From: Priapulus caudatus
Taxonomy: Eukaryota > Priapulida > Priapulimorpha > Priapulimorphida > Priapulidae
NCBI RefSeq assembly: GCF_000485595.1
Contig: NW_014577068.1
Span: forward strand, 652,596-672,949
Direction of reading: 5' to 3'
Length of the DNA stretch: 20,354 nt
Every line of letters begins with the position of its first letter. Position 1 is the stretch's first letter. This document shows positions 7,765 through 16,621 of this stretch, piece after piece. Made by a program: the position numbers and the translations under genes. Under the pieces are notes generated by a model. The model was not told the origin of the DNA. It saw only the letters and a program-made list of their open reading frames with translations, and made no database searches.

Positions 7765-7893
7765 ACTTGGATCGAGGAGAAGTGTAAGATCCTGGAGGAG
7801 ACTCGTGAGTACGGCGATGACCTTGCCGGGGTCATGAAGCTGCAACGTAGGATGAGCTTCATGGAGCGCGACATCAAGGCCATCCAGGATAAA
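7765..7893 (+). CDS. beta-Spec: Beta-spectrin exon: repeat 6 helices A and B
   Basis: Acceptor CTCCTGCAG|ACTTGG, donor AAA|GTACGT, 129 bases = 43 codons, phase 0 at both ends. It reads TWIEEKCKILEETREYGDDL then AGVMKLQRRMSFMERDIKAI. The helix-A Trp (TWIEEK) and the GDDLAGVM.LQR motif are typical of beta-spectrin repeat 6 (human SWIREKTKVIEST ... NDLAGVMALQRKLTGMERDL). Confidence 0.96.
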
Positions 7894-8916
7894 GTACGTC
7901 ACACTTCTTGTCATTTTGCCCCGCCCTCTATCACTTCTATTTATTTAGATTTATTTGTTTTTGTTTTTTTATCAGCATTGTCTATTATCTTGTTTAACGA
8001 ATATGGTACCTCCAAAATGTTATTCATAAGTGTAAATAAAGTAAATTAAATTTAATTTAATTTAATTGAATACTTTTTACTCTGGGCCCATACCAGCTGC
8101 CATTATGTGAGGGTGAGATGGGTTGAGTTGGCGAGACGCGCTTGAGATTGTGCATAACTAGCAAAAAGCTTCTAATCGTAGCTTCTCATTTGAATGTAGC
8201 ATCTGTAGGTTCCTTCTCCTGCCCCTGTCATAAGCACTCCAAATGCTGTAGTTTGATCACAATATAAGTGGTTTCTGGGTGCTGAGATGGTTGATTCGCA
8301 TTTGTCCAGAATCTGTCTGAAAGTAATGAAAGCAATTATTAGGCACATGTCCCGTTCTGTGTGTCATACTTTTCACCCAGTTTGCTCATTCAGCTGGGAA
8401 TACTCACAAATTCTTATCAAGCTCCCACACTTCATACAGAACTCGCAAATTTGTATGTAATATATACACGTGAGGTAATGCAAGCAGCTACTGCACACAT
8501 CTTTCCTCTTACCTTGCATCACACTTTGTTCTCAGTTAGAGGAACGTATGTGTACAGTCCTACAAAGCTATCTTAGTAACTACACGATTCTCCCCTCTCC
8601 CCAAGCTTCACGCTTTGCTATAAGTTGTAGGAATGTATACAGTCCTACAGAGCTATATGCTGGATGCAACCCCTCCCCTCCCCACGCTTTGCTATGAGTT
8701 AGAGAAACATATACAGTACTACAGAGATATCTACTGCACACGTCTTCTCCCTTCTCCCCACACTTCATCTTTTGCTCTTCACTGGCTCCTCCCATCTCCC
8801 TCCTCCCCACGCTGCACACTTTGTAGGAATGTATACAGTCCTACATAACTATCTCCCCCACGCGTCTCCTCCCTTCCTCCCTCACGCTTCACCGCTTTAC
8901 TCTTCGCTCTCGGCAG
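7894..8916 (+). other. Intron ending in a pyrimidine-rich repeat
   Basis: From GTACGT to CTCTCGGCAG. It holds AT-rich unique sequence, a TTTAATTTAATT run at 8042-8069, and from about 8485 to the acceptor an irregular repeat described separately. No coding match was seen. Confidence 0.75.
8485..8916 (+). repeat. Irregular 75-120 bp repeat forming the polypyrimidine tract
   Basis: The core GTATACAGTCCTACAGAGCT recurs near 8551, 8635, 8708 and 8831. Each copy is followed by CTCCCCTCCCCACGCTTCACGCTTTGCT-like C/T-rich sequence (quoted in part: CTCCCCACGCTTCACGCTTT). The last C/T-rich copy is itself the polypyrimidine tract of the acceptor at 8916, so the intron's 3' end belongs to the repeat. Confidence 0.78.
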
Positions 8917-9168
8917 CTGGAGGAGCTGGAGCAGGAGGCTGCGCGCATCGAGGCGACGAACCCGGAGGAGGCGCGTGCGATCCGCGAGCGCATCGAGGAG
9001 ATCCGCGTCGCGTGGGCCGATCTGAACACGCTGCTGCAGGACCGCGAGGAGAAGCTCGCAGAGTCCGGCAACCTGCAGCACTTCCTGCGCGACCTCGACG
9101 ACTTCCAGAACTGGCTGACGAAGACGACGACGGCCGTCGCCTCCGCGGACCAGCCCAGCGACCTGCAG
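8917..9168 (+). CDS. beta-Spec: Beta-spectrin exon: repeat 6 helix C into repeat 7
   Basis: Acceptor CTCTCGGCAG|CTGGAG, donor CTGCAG|GTGAGT, 252 bases = 84 codons, phase 0. It reads LEELEQEAARIEATNPEEAR, AIRERIEEIRVAWADLNTLL and ESGNLQHFLRDLDDFQNWLT. Repeat 6 ends at the VAW helix-C Trp region; repeat 7 begins with QHFLRDLDDFQNWL (human QQFLRDLDDFQSWL). It is GC-rich compared with the flanking introns. Its last 21 bases and donor are copied at 9241 and in part at 9368. Confidence 0.97.
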
Positions 9169-9380
9169 GTGAGTTAGCGTATGTGCGTGCGTGCGTGAAT
9201 AGTGGTGCGTGTGTGCGTGCGTGCATGATAGTGTGTGTATGACCAGCCCAGCGACCGGCAGGTAAGCTAGCATGCGTGCGTGCGTAGCGGTGCGTGCGTG
9301 CGTAGCAGTGCGGTGCGTGCGTGCGTGCGTAGCGTGCGTGCGTGCGTGCGTGCGTGCGTGTGTGTATGACCAGCCCAGCA
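9148..9380 (+). repeat. Exon 3' end plus donor reiterated in the following intron
   Basis: GACCAGCCCAGCGACCTGCA at the exon end (9148-9168, donor GTGAGT) recurs at 9241-9261 as GACCAGCCCAGCGACCGGCA with its own donor GTAAGC. It recurs again at 9368-9380 as GACCAGCCCAGCA without a donor. GTGCGTGCGTGC arrays lie between the copies. Reading through the first donor meets an in-frame TAG within three codons. Confidence 0.93.
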
Positions 9381-9455
9381 TACATTCGTGTGCACAAATT
9401 GCGTGTGGACATAACTTCACACAGCACAACACGCACCTGTGTGCCTGTGTTGCAG

Positions 9456-9596
9456 GAGGCTGAGAAGCTGCTGCAGGAGCACCAGGCCTACAAGCAGGAG
9501 ATCGACGGCTACGCTGAGGAACACGCAAAGCTGAAGGAGACCGGTGACCAGCTGACCGCTAACCAGACCGACCCGCAGTACGTCTTCCTGAGACAG
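9456..9596 (+). CDS. beta-Spec: Beta-spectrin exon: repeat 7 helix B/C
   Basis: Acceptor CTGTGTTGCAG|GAGGCT, donor AGACAG|GTGAGC, 141 bases = 47 codons, phase 0. It reads EAEKLLQEHQAYKQEIDGYA, then EEHAKLKETGDQLTANQTD, then PQYVFLRQ. Human beta-II has EAEKLLTQHENIKNEIDNYE ... QGQTDAQYMFLRQ, so this is one of the closest matches in the window. Confidence 0.97.
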
Positions 9597-9677
9597 GTGA
9601 GCATACTCACGATCAGAACATCGCTTCTAATGTACGCGTTTCAGCATGAGCCAGTGATTCGTCTCAATGAAATTAGT

Positions 9678-9773
9678 GAAATTTTGCATACTACCGAAAA
9701 GTCTATAATTTATGTATATATATATATATATATAAATAAATGATAGACACTTTTCGGTGGTATGCAAAATTTA
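9678..9773. repeat. Near-palindromic foldback element with AT centre
   Basis: Left arm AAATTTTGCATACTACCGAA followed by AAGTCTAT; right arm ATAGACACTTTTCGGTGGTA followed by TGCAAAATTT. The arms are about 45 bases each, with one substitution in the core and a two-base insertion. A (TA)n spacer separates them. It may be a short MITE or a hairpin-forming repeat. No clear target duplication was seen and no transposase is nearby. Confidence 0.8.
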
Positions 9774-10040
9774 TTCATTTATTTATTTATTTACTTATTT
9801 ATGAGATAAAGAGTTTAAAAGTTTAAATTTATAAGATCAAAAAATATTGTGATGATAACAATACTTCATGTTGTATATTTTTATCGCGTTATCAATTGCA
9901 TATTACATACCAGCGTAATAAAGTACAATGTTTCATCGATTGTACCAAAAAAAACCTGTGTCCCTCTACGTTACCGTGCGTGTTCCGTGTGTTGTCATCT
10001 CTTGTTGCGTGTGTCTCACATGCTACCTTGTTGCTGCTCC

Positions 10041-10096
10041 CGCAACATCTGGAGGCCCTGAACGATGGCTGGGAGCAGCAGCAACGCTTCCTCTCC
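10041..10096 (+). pseudogene. Partial copy of the 5' end of the 10177 exon
   Basis: CATCTGGAGGCCCTGAACGA then TGGCTGGGAGCAG and CAGCAACGCTTCCTCTC match the exon start at 10177. They lack an internal 21-base block (the part coding LLQMWEQ). The acceptor is changed from CGCAG|CG to CGCAACA, so it lacks the AG. The reading LEALNDGWEQQQRFLS stays in frame but runs into C/T-rich intron. It looks like a dead exon-edge duplication. Confidence 0.9.
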
Positions 10097-10176
10097 TTCT
10101 CACACCTCTCAGCCTCTCTAACCTCCCTCTCTCTCACTCCTCTCGGCCTCTCTAACCTCTCTCTCTGTACTCGCAG

Positions 10177-10344
10177 CGTCTGGAGGCCCTGAACGACGGC
10201 TGGGAGCAGCTGCTGCAGATGTGGGAGCAGCAGCAACGCTTCCTCTCTGAGGCGCTCAACCTGCAGGTGTTCCTGCGCGACGCCAAGCAGGCCGAGGTGC
10301 TGCTTAACCACCAGGACAACTTCCTCATGAAGGAGGAGCCGACC
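10177..10344 (+). CDS. beta-Spec: Beta-spectrin exon: end of repeat 7 / start of repeat 8
   Basis: Acceptor CTGTACTCGCAG|CGTCTG, donor ACC|GTAAGT, 168 bases = 56 codons, phase 0. It reads RLEALNDGWEQLLQMWEQQQ, then RFLSEALNLQVFLRDAKQAE, then VLLNHQDNFLMKEEPT. Human beta-II has RLQALDTGWNELHKMWENRQ ... YQQFLRDTKQAEAFLNNQEYVLA. The helix-A Trp is absent in repeat 8 (AEVLLN), as in the human protein (AEAFLN). Confidence 0.97.
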
Positions 10345-10867
10345 GTAAGTGCTGTTCACGTGCAGTCTGCCCACAGACCACGCCCTGTCTGCTGTACACG
10401 CGTTCTTGTTACGGTTCGCGGCTGCCATTAATCAGAATTCTTTTCTAATAAAAATCTAAATATCTATATTCTATTCTAACTTATCTATTATAATCTCTAT
10501 TCTATTTAGATTTCTAGGTCCGTTTATTATTTCTAAACCTTGGGCCGATGTCGCATATTAAATTTAATCCCAGCCATTATGAAGTCAGGTTGAAGTCGCG
10601 TCACAGTGTCAGGGAGACTCTTGTTGACGTTGGTAAAACAATAGAGAGGTCTGGTCCAGTGGTGGTTGCAGATATAGATAATTCGAGCACTATGTGTTGT
10701 CACAATTGTAGTTTAAGTTCGTTTTTTTTCTGGGTCATTCTCATCCTTTTTTTGTGAAGAAGAAGCAATATTGGTAGATGAATATGGTAGCGTGACGTTC
10801 TGCGGTACATGAGACATGTGCTGTTTGATTAATCGCTCTCACCGTGTGTTCTCGCGTACGATCACAG
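10345..10867 (+). other. Intron, AT-rich, nothing recognised
   Basis: From GTAAGT to ACGATCACAG. A TCTATTCTATT-type degenerate stretch lies at about 10440-10520. The rest is unique, and no coding match was found. Confidence 0.7.
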
Positions 10868-11040
10868 CAAGCGATGGAGCAGGCTGAAGCAGCCGTGAAG
10901 AGACAGGAGGCGTTCATGACTACGATGGACGCGAACGATGACAAGGTGAACTCCGTCATCACGTTCGGTCAGCGGCTGTGCGACGAAGGCCACTACGATG
11001 CGGACAAGATCTTCAAGAAGGCCGAGAACATCCAGGAACG
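10868..11040 (+). CDS. beta-Spec: Beta-spectrin exon: repeat 8 helix B/C
   Basis: Acceptor ACGATCACAG|CAAGCG, donor CG|GTAAGG, enters in phase 0 and leaves two bases into an Arg codon. It reads QAMEQAEAAVKRQEAFMTTM, then DANDDKVNSVITFGQRLCDE, then GHYDADKIFKKAENIQE. The MTTMDAN motif is a beta-spectrin signature (human EGAEAAIKKQEDFMTTMDAN). Confidence 0.97.
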
Positions 11041-11512
11041 GTAAGGAAGACCCTGTTAATCGCGTAGAAAGACTTACGATTGCGATTTCGACACGATTTT
11101 GATCTCCCAAGCAGATGTTATCAATTACAATAATTGGGTATTTTTGATGATCATTTAATAATTTTCGTAATAGAATATCTAATTTGGTGCTGCCGACGGT
11201 TTACTCTCGATTATAATTGAATCAACAATTATTATTGGGACATTACTAATTTTCATTACTAAGGTTCATCAGCATTGTTCAATACTAATGTTCATCATTA
11301 ACATTCATCAGTGTTGTTCATCGCTGGTGTTCATTGCTAGTATTCATAAGCATTGTTCATTGCTAATGTTCATCATTATTAATCATCAGTGTTGTTCATC
11401 ACTAACGCTCATCAGCATTGCTTATCGTTCATCAGCATTATTCATCAATGTTGTTCATTAGTATTGTTCATCAGTGTTGTTCATTGGTGTGTTCATCGCT
11501 GACGTTCCGCAG
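11041..11512 (+). other. Intron ending in a GTTCATCAGTGTT degenerate repeat
   Basis: From GTAAGG to GTTCCGCAG. From about 11262 to 11500 it is a degenerate 12-15 base repeat (TTCATCAGTGTTG, TTCATTGCTAATG) that runs up to the acceptor. The first 200 bases are unique and AT-rich. Confidence 0.8.
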
Positions 11513-11750
11513 GCGCAATGCGAACCGCCGGAAGGCTGAGGAGCTGCTGCAGACACTGAAGGATAAGCTGGAGCTTCAGCGCTTCCTGCGCGAGTGCGAG
11601 GAGTTCAGCTTCTGGACGCAGGACAAGACGAACGTCGCCCAGGACGAGACTTATCGCTCCGCGAAGACCGTGCACAGCAAGTGGACGCGCCACCAGGCCT
11701 TCCAGGCCGAGCTCGACGCCAACAGGGAGAGACTGGATAAGGTCCTTCAG
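11513..11750 (+). CDS. beta-Spec: Beta-spectrin exon: repeat 9
   Basis: Acceptor GTTCCGCAG|GCGCAA, donor CTTCAG|GTGTGT. The first base completes CG+G = Arg, then 79 codons, leaving in phase 0. It reads RNANRRKAEELLQTLKDKLE, then LQRFLRECEEFSFWTQDKTN, then KTVHSKWTRHQAFQAELDAN. The helix-A Trp is in FSFWTQDK; HSKW..HQAF.AEL is the beta-spectrin repeat-9 signature (human NLHSKWLKHQAFMAELASN). Confidence 0.97.
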
Positions 11751-12312
11751 GTGTGTGTGTGTGTGTGTGTGTGTTCATGTGTTCATGTACGTGCGTATGT
11801 TTACGTGTGAGCGTATGTGTGAATTTGTGGGTAACCGTGGGTGTAGAGGTGGGTGGATTAAGACCCAAATGCAATTAGTAACCAATAATATCATATGGGC
11901 TGGCATCTGAAGTGTATCAGAGGAAAGAATGAAATTTTTTAGATTTTTATTTAAATTTTGAATTTTAAATCTTAAAGCTGGTTGAACCAGGAAGGTTCAT
12001 TGCTGCGCCACAATAACACTCCGTAATTATGTTATTATCACTTGCATTCCTCTTGCTTCTGAGTAATATGAGCAGTATTTACGTACACTAGCAGTGAGCC
12101 TACCTCGTACCACCTCGAGCACAGCTAGGTTGTCACACCAGCTCATTCCGTGCACCTCATAGTTTTCCTTATAGAAAGGTAGAGATAGGCAGGTAACATC
12201 GGTGCATATACCTTGTCTGTTATAACGCGTCGCACCAGCACACCCCTTGCACCAGTTAGATTTCCATGCTCCGCGCACGTACCTTCACTCTCGTCGCGTT
12301 TCTCCCCCGCAG
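11751..12312 (+). other. Intron; GT array at the donor
   Basis: The donor GTGTGT is the start of a (GT)n run (11751-11773) followed by ATGTGTACGTGCG-type sequence to about 11815. The remainder is unique and ends at CTCCCCCGCAG. No coding match was seen. Confidence 0.75.
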
Positions 12313-12574
12313 GAGGGCGAGCGTCTGAAGGAGGAGAAGCCCGAGTTTGCGGAGGAGATCCAGCGTCGCATGAACGAGCTGCAGCAGGAGTATGAGAACC
12401 TGCAGAAGGCGACGCAGGAGAAGGGACAGAAGCTGTTCGACGCGAATCGACACGTGCTCTACGAGCAGTCGTGCGACGACATCGACGAGTGGATGAACGA
12501 GCTCGAGACGCAGATCGTGCAGGACACGGGCAACCGAACCTGCCAGCGTCACCCTGCCTCATTGCAGACAGCAG
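12313..12574 (+). CDS. beta-Spec: Beta-spectrin exon: end of repeat 9 / start of repeat 10; damaged 3' end
   Basis: Acceptor CTCCCCCGCAG|GAGGGC, phase 0. It reads EGERLKEEKPEFAEEIQRRM, then NELQQEYENLQKATQEKGQK, then LFDANRHVLYEQSCDDIDEW and MNELETQIVQDTG. Human beta-II has EKEGMQLISEKPE ... AQRLFDANKAELFTQSCADL and DKWLHGLESQIQSDD. After DTG the frame fails. The later copies of this exon end suggest the intended reading TDLTSVTLLMQNQ followed by GTGAGG (258 bases, 86 codons), four bases shorter than what is written. At 12574 the donor is spoiled (CAG|TCGTGA). A cleaner exon end stands at 16598-16621, 4 kb away. Confidence 0.92.
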
Positions 12575-13310
12575 TCGTGACCGGGCGGCGGGGAGCAGGG
12601 AGGGCTGTGATGGCTTGGCAGGGTATGGAGGGAACGGCGGGAGGGCCGATGTGACGTGTGGTGAGCAGGGGTGATGTAGAGGCAGGGAGGGTGTGAGTGT
12701 AGAGGGGTAGAGGATGAGGGCGCGCTGTGATGTGCAGTGCCAGTGGTAGGGGAGGAGGTGTGATGCTAGAGAGGGCTGGGGGGCTGGGTATGGGGAGGGG
12801 GCGGGGTGTGATGTGCAGTGTGTGTGTAGAGGACAGGGAGGGGTGTTTGCACCGGTAGCAGGGGTAGATGGGACGCAGATCGTGGCAGGACATCGGGGCA
12901 CGACCTGACCAGCGTCACCCTTGCTCATGCTAGGAGCCCAGAGGTGAGGGGGGCGGCGGCAGGAGGGCAGGAGGTTGTGATGTAGCAGAGGTAGAGACGC
13001 AGATCGTTACACGGACACGGGAGGCCGACCTACCGGTCACCCGCTCTGCAAGAACCCAGCAAGCAGTGATGGGGGCGGTGGGCGGAGGAGGCGGGTGGAT
13101 GAGCAGGCGGTAGAGACGCAGATCGTGCAGGACACGGGAGACCGACCTGACCCGTCTCCCTGTCAGCAGACCCAGCACGGTGAAGTGGGGCGAATGGGGA
13201 GGCAGGGGAGGGATGTGATGTAGCAGGGTTTAGAGACGCAGGTCTGTGCAGACACGGGAACCGACACTGACCAGCAGATCCACCCTGCTCTGCAGACCAC
13301 AGGTGGGGGC
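12505..13310 (+). repeat. Tandem copies of the exon 3' end, about 120-bp units
   Basis: The exon end GAGACGCAGATCGTGCAGGA, with about 45 following bases ending near CTGCAGACCCAG|GTG, recurs at about 12872, 12990, 13108 and 13232. Each copy is followed by a G-rich stretch with TGTGATGTAGCAGG. The unit is thus half exon and half intron start. Copies differ by many small indels. None has a pyrimidine-rich acceptor in front, so use as extra exons is unlikely. Confidence 0.9.
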
Positions 13311-16300
13311 GGCCCAGGAGGCGGAGAGGGGCTTGTGATGTAGCATGAGGTAGAGGCAAGGGAGGGTGGATGTAGCAGGGTAGAAGGCAGGGGAGGGTGT
13401 GCATGTAGCAGGCACACCCGTTAGAGCAGGGCGAGGGTGGTGAAAATGGTAGCAGCGGTAGAGGGAGGGAGAGGTGTTACCTGTAGCAGACCCCGTAGAG
13501 GGCAAGGTGGGTGTTGGATGGTAGGGCAGGGTAAGAGCAGCCCCGGAGGGTGTCGTATTAGCGGGGGTAGAGGGAGAGGGAGGCAGGGTTGTTGAATGTA
13601 GAGGTGGTAGAGGCCAGAGGGTGTGATTGTAAGGCAGACGGTAGAGGCAGGGAGAGCGTGTGATGTTAGCAGGGTAGATGCATGGGGCGTTTATGTAGCA
13701 GAAGTAGAGGGACAGGTGAGGGAGGGATGCTGTGGTGTAGGCAGGGGTAGAGGTCAGGGAGGATGTTGATGCTAGCAGGGTAGAGGGAGGAGGCGCAGCA
13801 GTGGATGTAGCCAGTAGAGTCAGGCCGGTGTGATGTAGCAGGGTAGAGGGAGGGAGGAGTTGTGATGTAGCAGGCAGCGGGTGGGCAGGAGGGAGCCGCT
13901 GTGAGTGTAGCAGGAGCGTACGAGACGGCACAGATGGCATTTTGTCTCCGGTTAACCATAAAAAATGTAAGGAGGAGGGAGGGTGTGGATTGATTAGCAG
14001 GTCGATAGCGGTAGAGGGAGGCAGACGGTGTTGATGTAGCAGGGTAGAGGGAGAGGGAGGGTTGAGAGGTGTGATGTAGCAGGGTAGAGACAGGGAGGGT
14101 GTGATGTAGCAGGGTAGAGGAGAGGGGGTAGTGAGTAGCAGGGGTAGAGGCGGGGAGGGTGGATGTTAGCAGGGTGTGTGTTGTATGAGGGTGAGGGTGG
14201 TGAGGTTGATTGATTGGTAGCAGAGTGGCAGGTAGGGTTTTTTTCTTTGTGATGTATTGGGCAGGCGCGCGTAGCGGCTTAGAGGCAGATTAGGTGTGAT
14301 GAGCGGGTAGAGGCGGAGGAGGGTGTGATGTAGGGCAGGGTAGAGGCAGCAAAGGAGTGTATGGGTAGCAGCGGAGAGGGAGGAGACTGTGAGTCAGCAG
14401 GGTGTTAGAAGGGAGGTGAGTGGTGTGATGTAGCAGGGTAGAGGAGGCAGGGACGGTGTGACGTTGTAAGCAAGCGGTAGAGGGAGAGGGAGGGAGGGTG
14501 TGACTGCTAGCAGGTAGAGCAGGGAGGAGTTGTGATGTTAGCGGGTAGAGGGAGGGACGGGTGTGGACATGTAGCAGATGGTTAGAGGCCAGGTGGAGAG
14601 TGTGATTTGTAGCAGGGTGTAGAGGGGGGAGCGTTTGTTGTAGCAGGACCGGGTAGAGGGAGGGAGGTGTGAATGTGCAGGGTTAGAGAGGAGATGGGTG
14701 TGAGTGTAGCAGGTGTGTTAGAGGCCAGGGATTGGGGTGTGATTTGTAGCAGGAGGTAGTAGTAGAGGAGGGAGGCTGATGATGTAAGCAGGGGTATATG
14801 AGGGAGACGGGAGGTCGAGGGTGTGAGTAGTGTGTATGCAGCAGGTAGATGGCAGGTAGAGGCTGTGATTGTAGCCAGTGGTGGGTAGAGGTGAGGGAGG
14901 GTTGGATGTGCAGGGTAGACGGGACGGGAGGGACGGGTGTGACTGTAGCAGGGTTGTTGTGGTATGAGGGATGATGCGGGAGCTTGGGGGATGACCAGTG
15001 TGTTTGATCTGGCCAGCTGTTGTTCGTGGTAGAGGCAGGAGGGTGTGTAATGTCGCGGGCAGTGGGTGTGATGTAGGCAGTTCTGAGGGTAGAGGGAGGA
15101 GAGGTGTGATGTAGAGTGGTTTAGAGGGAGGAGTGTGTTACACGAACTCTGGTGTAGTCAGTCGGGTTAGGAGGGAGGGGAGGGATTATGATGTGCTAGA
15201 CGCGGTAGTAGGGAAGGAGCGGTTGATGTAGCAGTGGGTAGAAAGGAGGAGGGTCGTGATGTAGCTACGGGTAGGGCAGGCGGGGGGTGTGATGGTAGCA
15301 GTTGAGCGGGTAGAGGGAGGGACGGGTGTGATGTAGCAGGGTAGAGGGAGGACGGCGTGTGAGTAGCAGGTAGAGGAGGAGGGTTGTGGATGTAGCAGGG
15401 GTAGAGGAGGTGGGTGTATGTAGCAGGCCCAGGTGTTAGAGGATGGAGGGTGGTGAATTAGCAGGCGTAGAGGGAGGAGGGGTGTTGACTTGTGCAGGTA
15501 GAGGCAGGAAAGTGTTATGTCAGCAGGGTAGAGGGAGGGAGGGTTGTGATATTTAGCAGAGGTGGGTTTAGTAGGGAGGTGGCATGAGTGTGGTTGTGTA
15601 TGTCAGCAGGGGTAGAGGGAGGGAGGCGGCTGGCTTTTGATTTGTGATGTAGCAGGGTAGAGGGGAGAGGGAAGGAGGGGTGTGATGTAGCAGGGTAGAG
15701 ACAGGGAGGGTAGTTGACTGTGCCAGGTAGAGGGAGGGAGGTGTGATGTAGGGGTGGAGGCCAGGGAGGGTGTTGATGTGCAGAGTTAGATGGAGGGAAG
15801 GTGCTGATGTAGCAGGGTAGAAGGGGAGGAGGGGCTGTGAGTAGCAGGGTAGACGCAGGGAGGGCTGTGATGTAGCAGCTGCCCCCGCCCCCCGGTAGAG
15901 GCAGGCACGTAGGGAGCTTGTGATGTAGCAGCTGTTAGAGGCAGGGAGGGTGTGATGGAGTCAGGGTAGTAGGGAGAGAGGGATGGTGAGGAGCAATCTT
16001 GTTGATGCAGTGCAGTGTTGCGTGGTTAGAGGGCAGGGTCAGGCATGCTGATGGTAGAGGGTAGAGGGAGGTGAGGGTGTGATGTAGCAGGGTAGAGGGA
16101 GGGAGGACGGTGTTGATGTAGCAGCGGGAAGGAGAGGGGAGGGAGGGGGTGATGATCTAGCAGGGTAGAGGCAGGAGGGTGTAACTGTGGCAGGGAGGGT
16201 GTGATGTAGCAGCCGGGGTAGAGGTGAGGAGAGGGGTGTGATGTCAGCAGGGTAGAGGAGAGGAGAGGGTACGATGTAGCAGGGGTAGGGGAAGAGAGGG

Positions 16301-16590
16301 TATGATGTGTAGCAGCGGTAGAGGGGGGAGGGTTGATGCTAGCAGAGATAGAGGGAGGAGAGCGTGTCGATAGTAAGCAGGGTAGTAGGGCAGGGACGGG
16401 TGTTGATGTAGCAGGGTAGAGGGAGGAAGGGTGTGATGTAAGCAGGGTGGGTAGAGTGGAGGGGGGTGTGTATGTAGCAGAGAAGAGGGAAGGGAGGGTG
16501 ATGATAGTTTAGCAGGGGTTAGAGGCAGGGAGGGTGTGATGTAGCAGGGTAGAGGGAGGGAGGGTGTGATGTAGCAGGGTAGTCAGAGAA
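13310..16590 (+). repeat. Long ~30-bp GA/GT-rich minisatellite
   Basis: About a hundred degenerate units of about 30 bases, based on GTAGAGGGAGGGAGGGTGTG then ATGTAGCAGG. The units closest to the right end (16510-16580) are the most regular. The same unit forms the intronic half of the 120-bp repeats at 12505-13310. Unit lengths vary by one or two bases almost everywhere, which looks like uncorrected read noise as much as true variation. The strong G/C strand bias leaves long open frames on both strands that have no coding meaning. Confidence 0.93.
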
Positions 16591-16597
16591 GCACAGG

Positions 16598-16621
16598 CGT
16601 TACCCTACTCATGCAGAACAA
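16598..16621 (+). other. Isolated last copy of the exon end with consensus donor
   Basis: GCGTTACCCTACTCATGCAG then AACAA|GTGAGTAAG reads SVTLLMQN plus Lys/Gln, the expected end of the 12313 exon, with the best donor of all copies. It follows CACAG, so it could even be read as a 24-base micro-exon, though there is no pyrimidine tract. It is either the true end of the exon, separated from its start by the minisatellite, or the outermost relic copy. Confidence 0.7.

Larger units (their letters stand above)
9597..10176 (+). other. Intron with a foldback element and a partial exon copy
   Basis: From GTGAGC to CTGTACTCGCAG. It holds a near-palindromic foldback (9678-9773), an ATTT run behind it, and a partial duplicate of the next exon's 5' end (10041-10096). 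A C/T-rich 38-base unit present twice (about 10098-10175) supplies the polypyrimidine tract. Confidence 0.8.

Noticed and set aside
8779-9528. 249- and 179-codon minus-strand open frames across the repeat-6/7 exon
   Set aside because: They are antisense shadows of a GC-rich exon plus GTGC arrays (THARTHAR residues). The plus strand has clean splice sites and a family match.
12505-13310. Exon-end copies as extra coding exons that lengthen the protein
   Set aside because: No acceptor with a pyrimidine tract precedes them and most are frame-broken. Added copies would disrupt the 106-residue spectrin phasing.
12143-13959. Long open frames on the minus strand rich in Pro, Ser, His and Thr
   Set aside because: They are translations of the G-rich minisatellite and the reversed spectrin exon, with composition set by the repeat. 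The plus-strand spectrin reading explains the only conserved part.
13310-16590. CRISPR array
   Set aside because: The units are head-to-tail without unique spacers, inside a eukaryotic intron.
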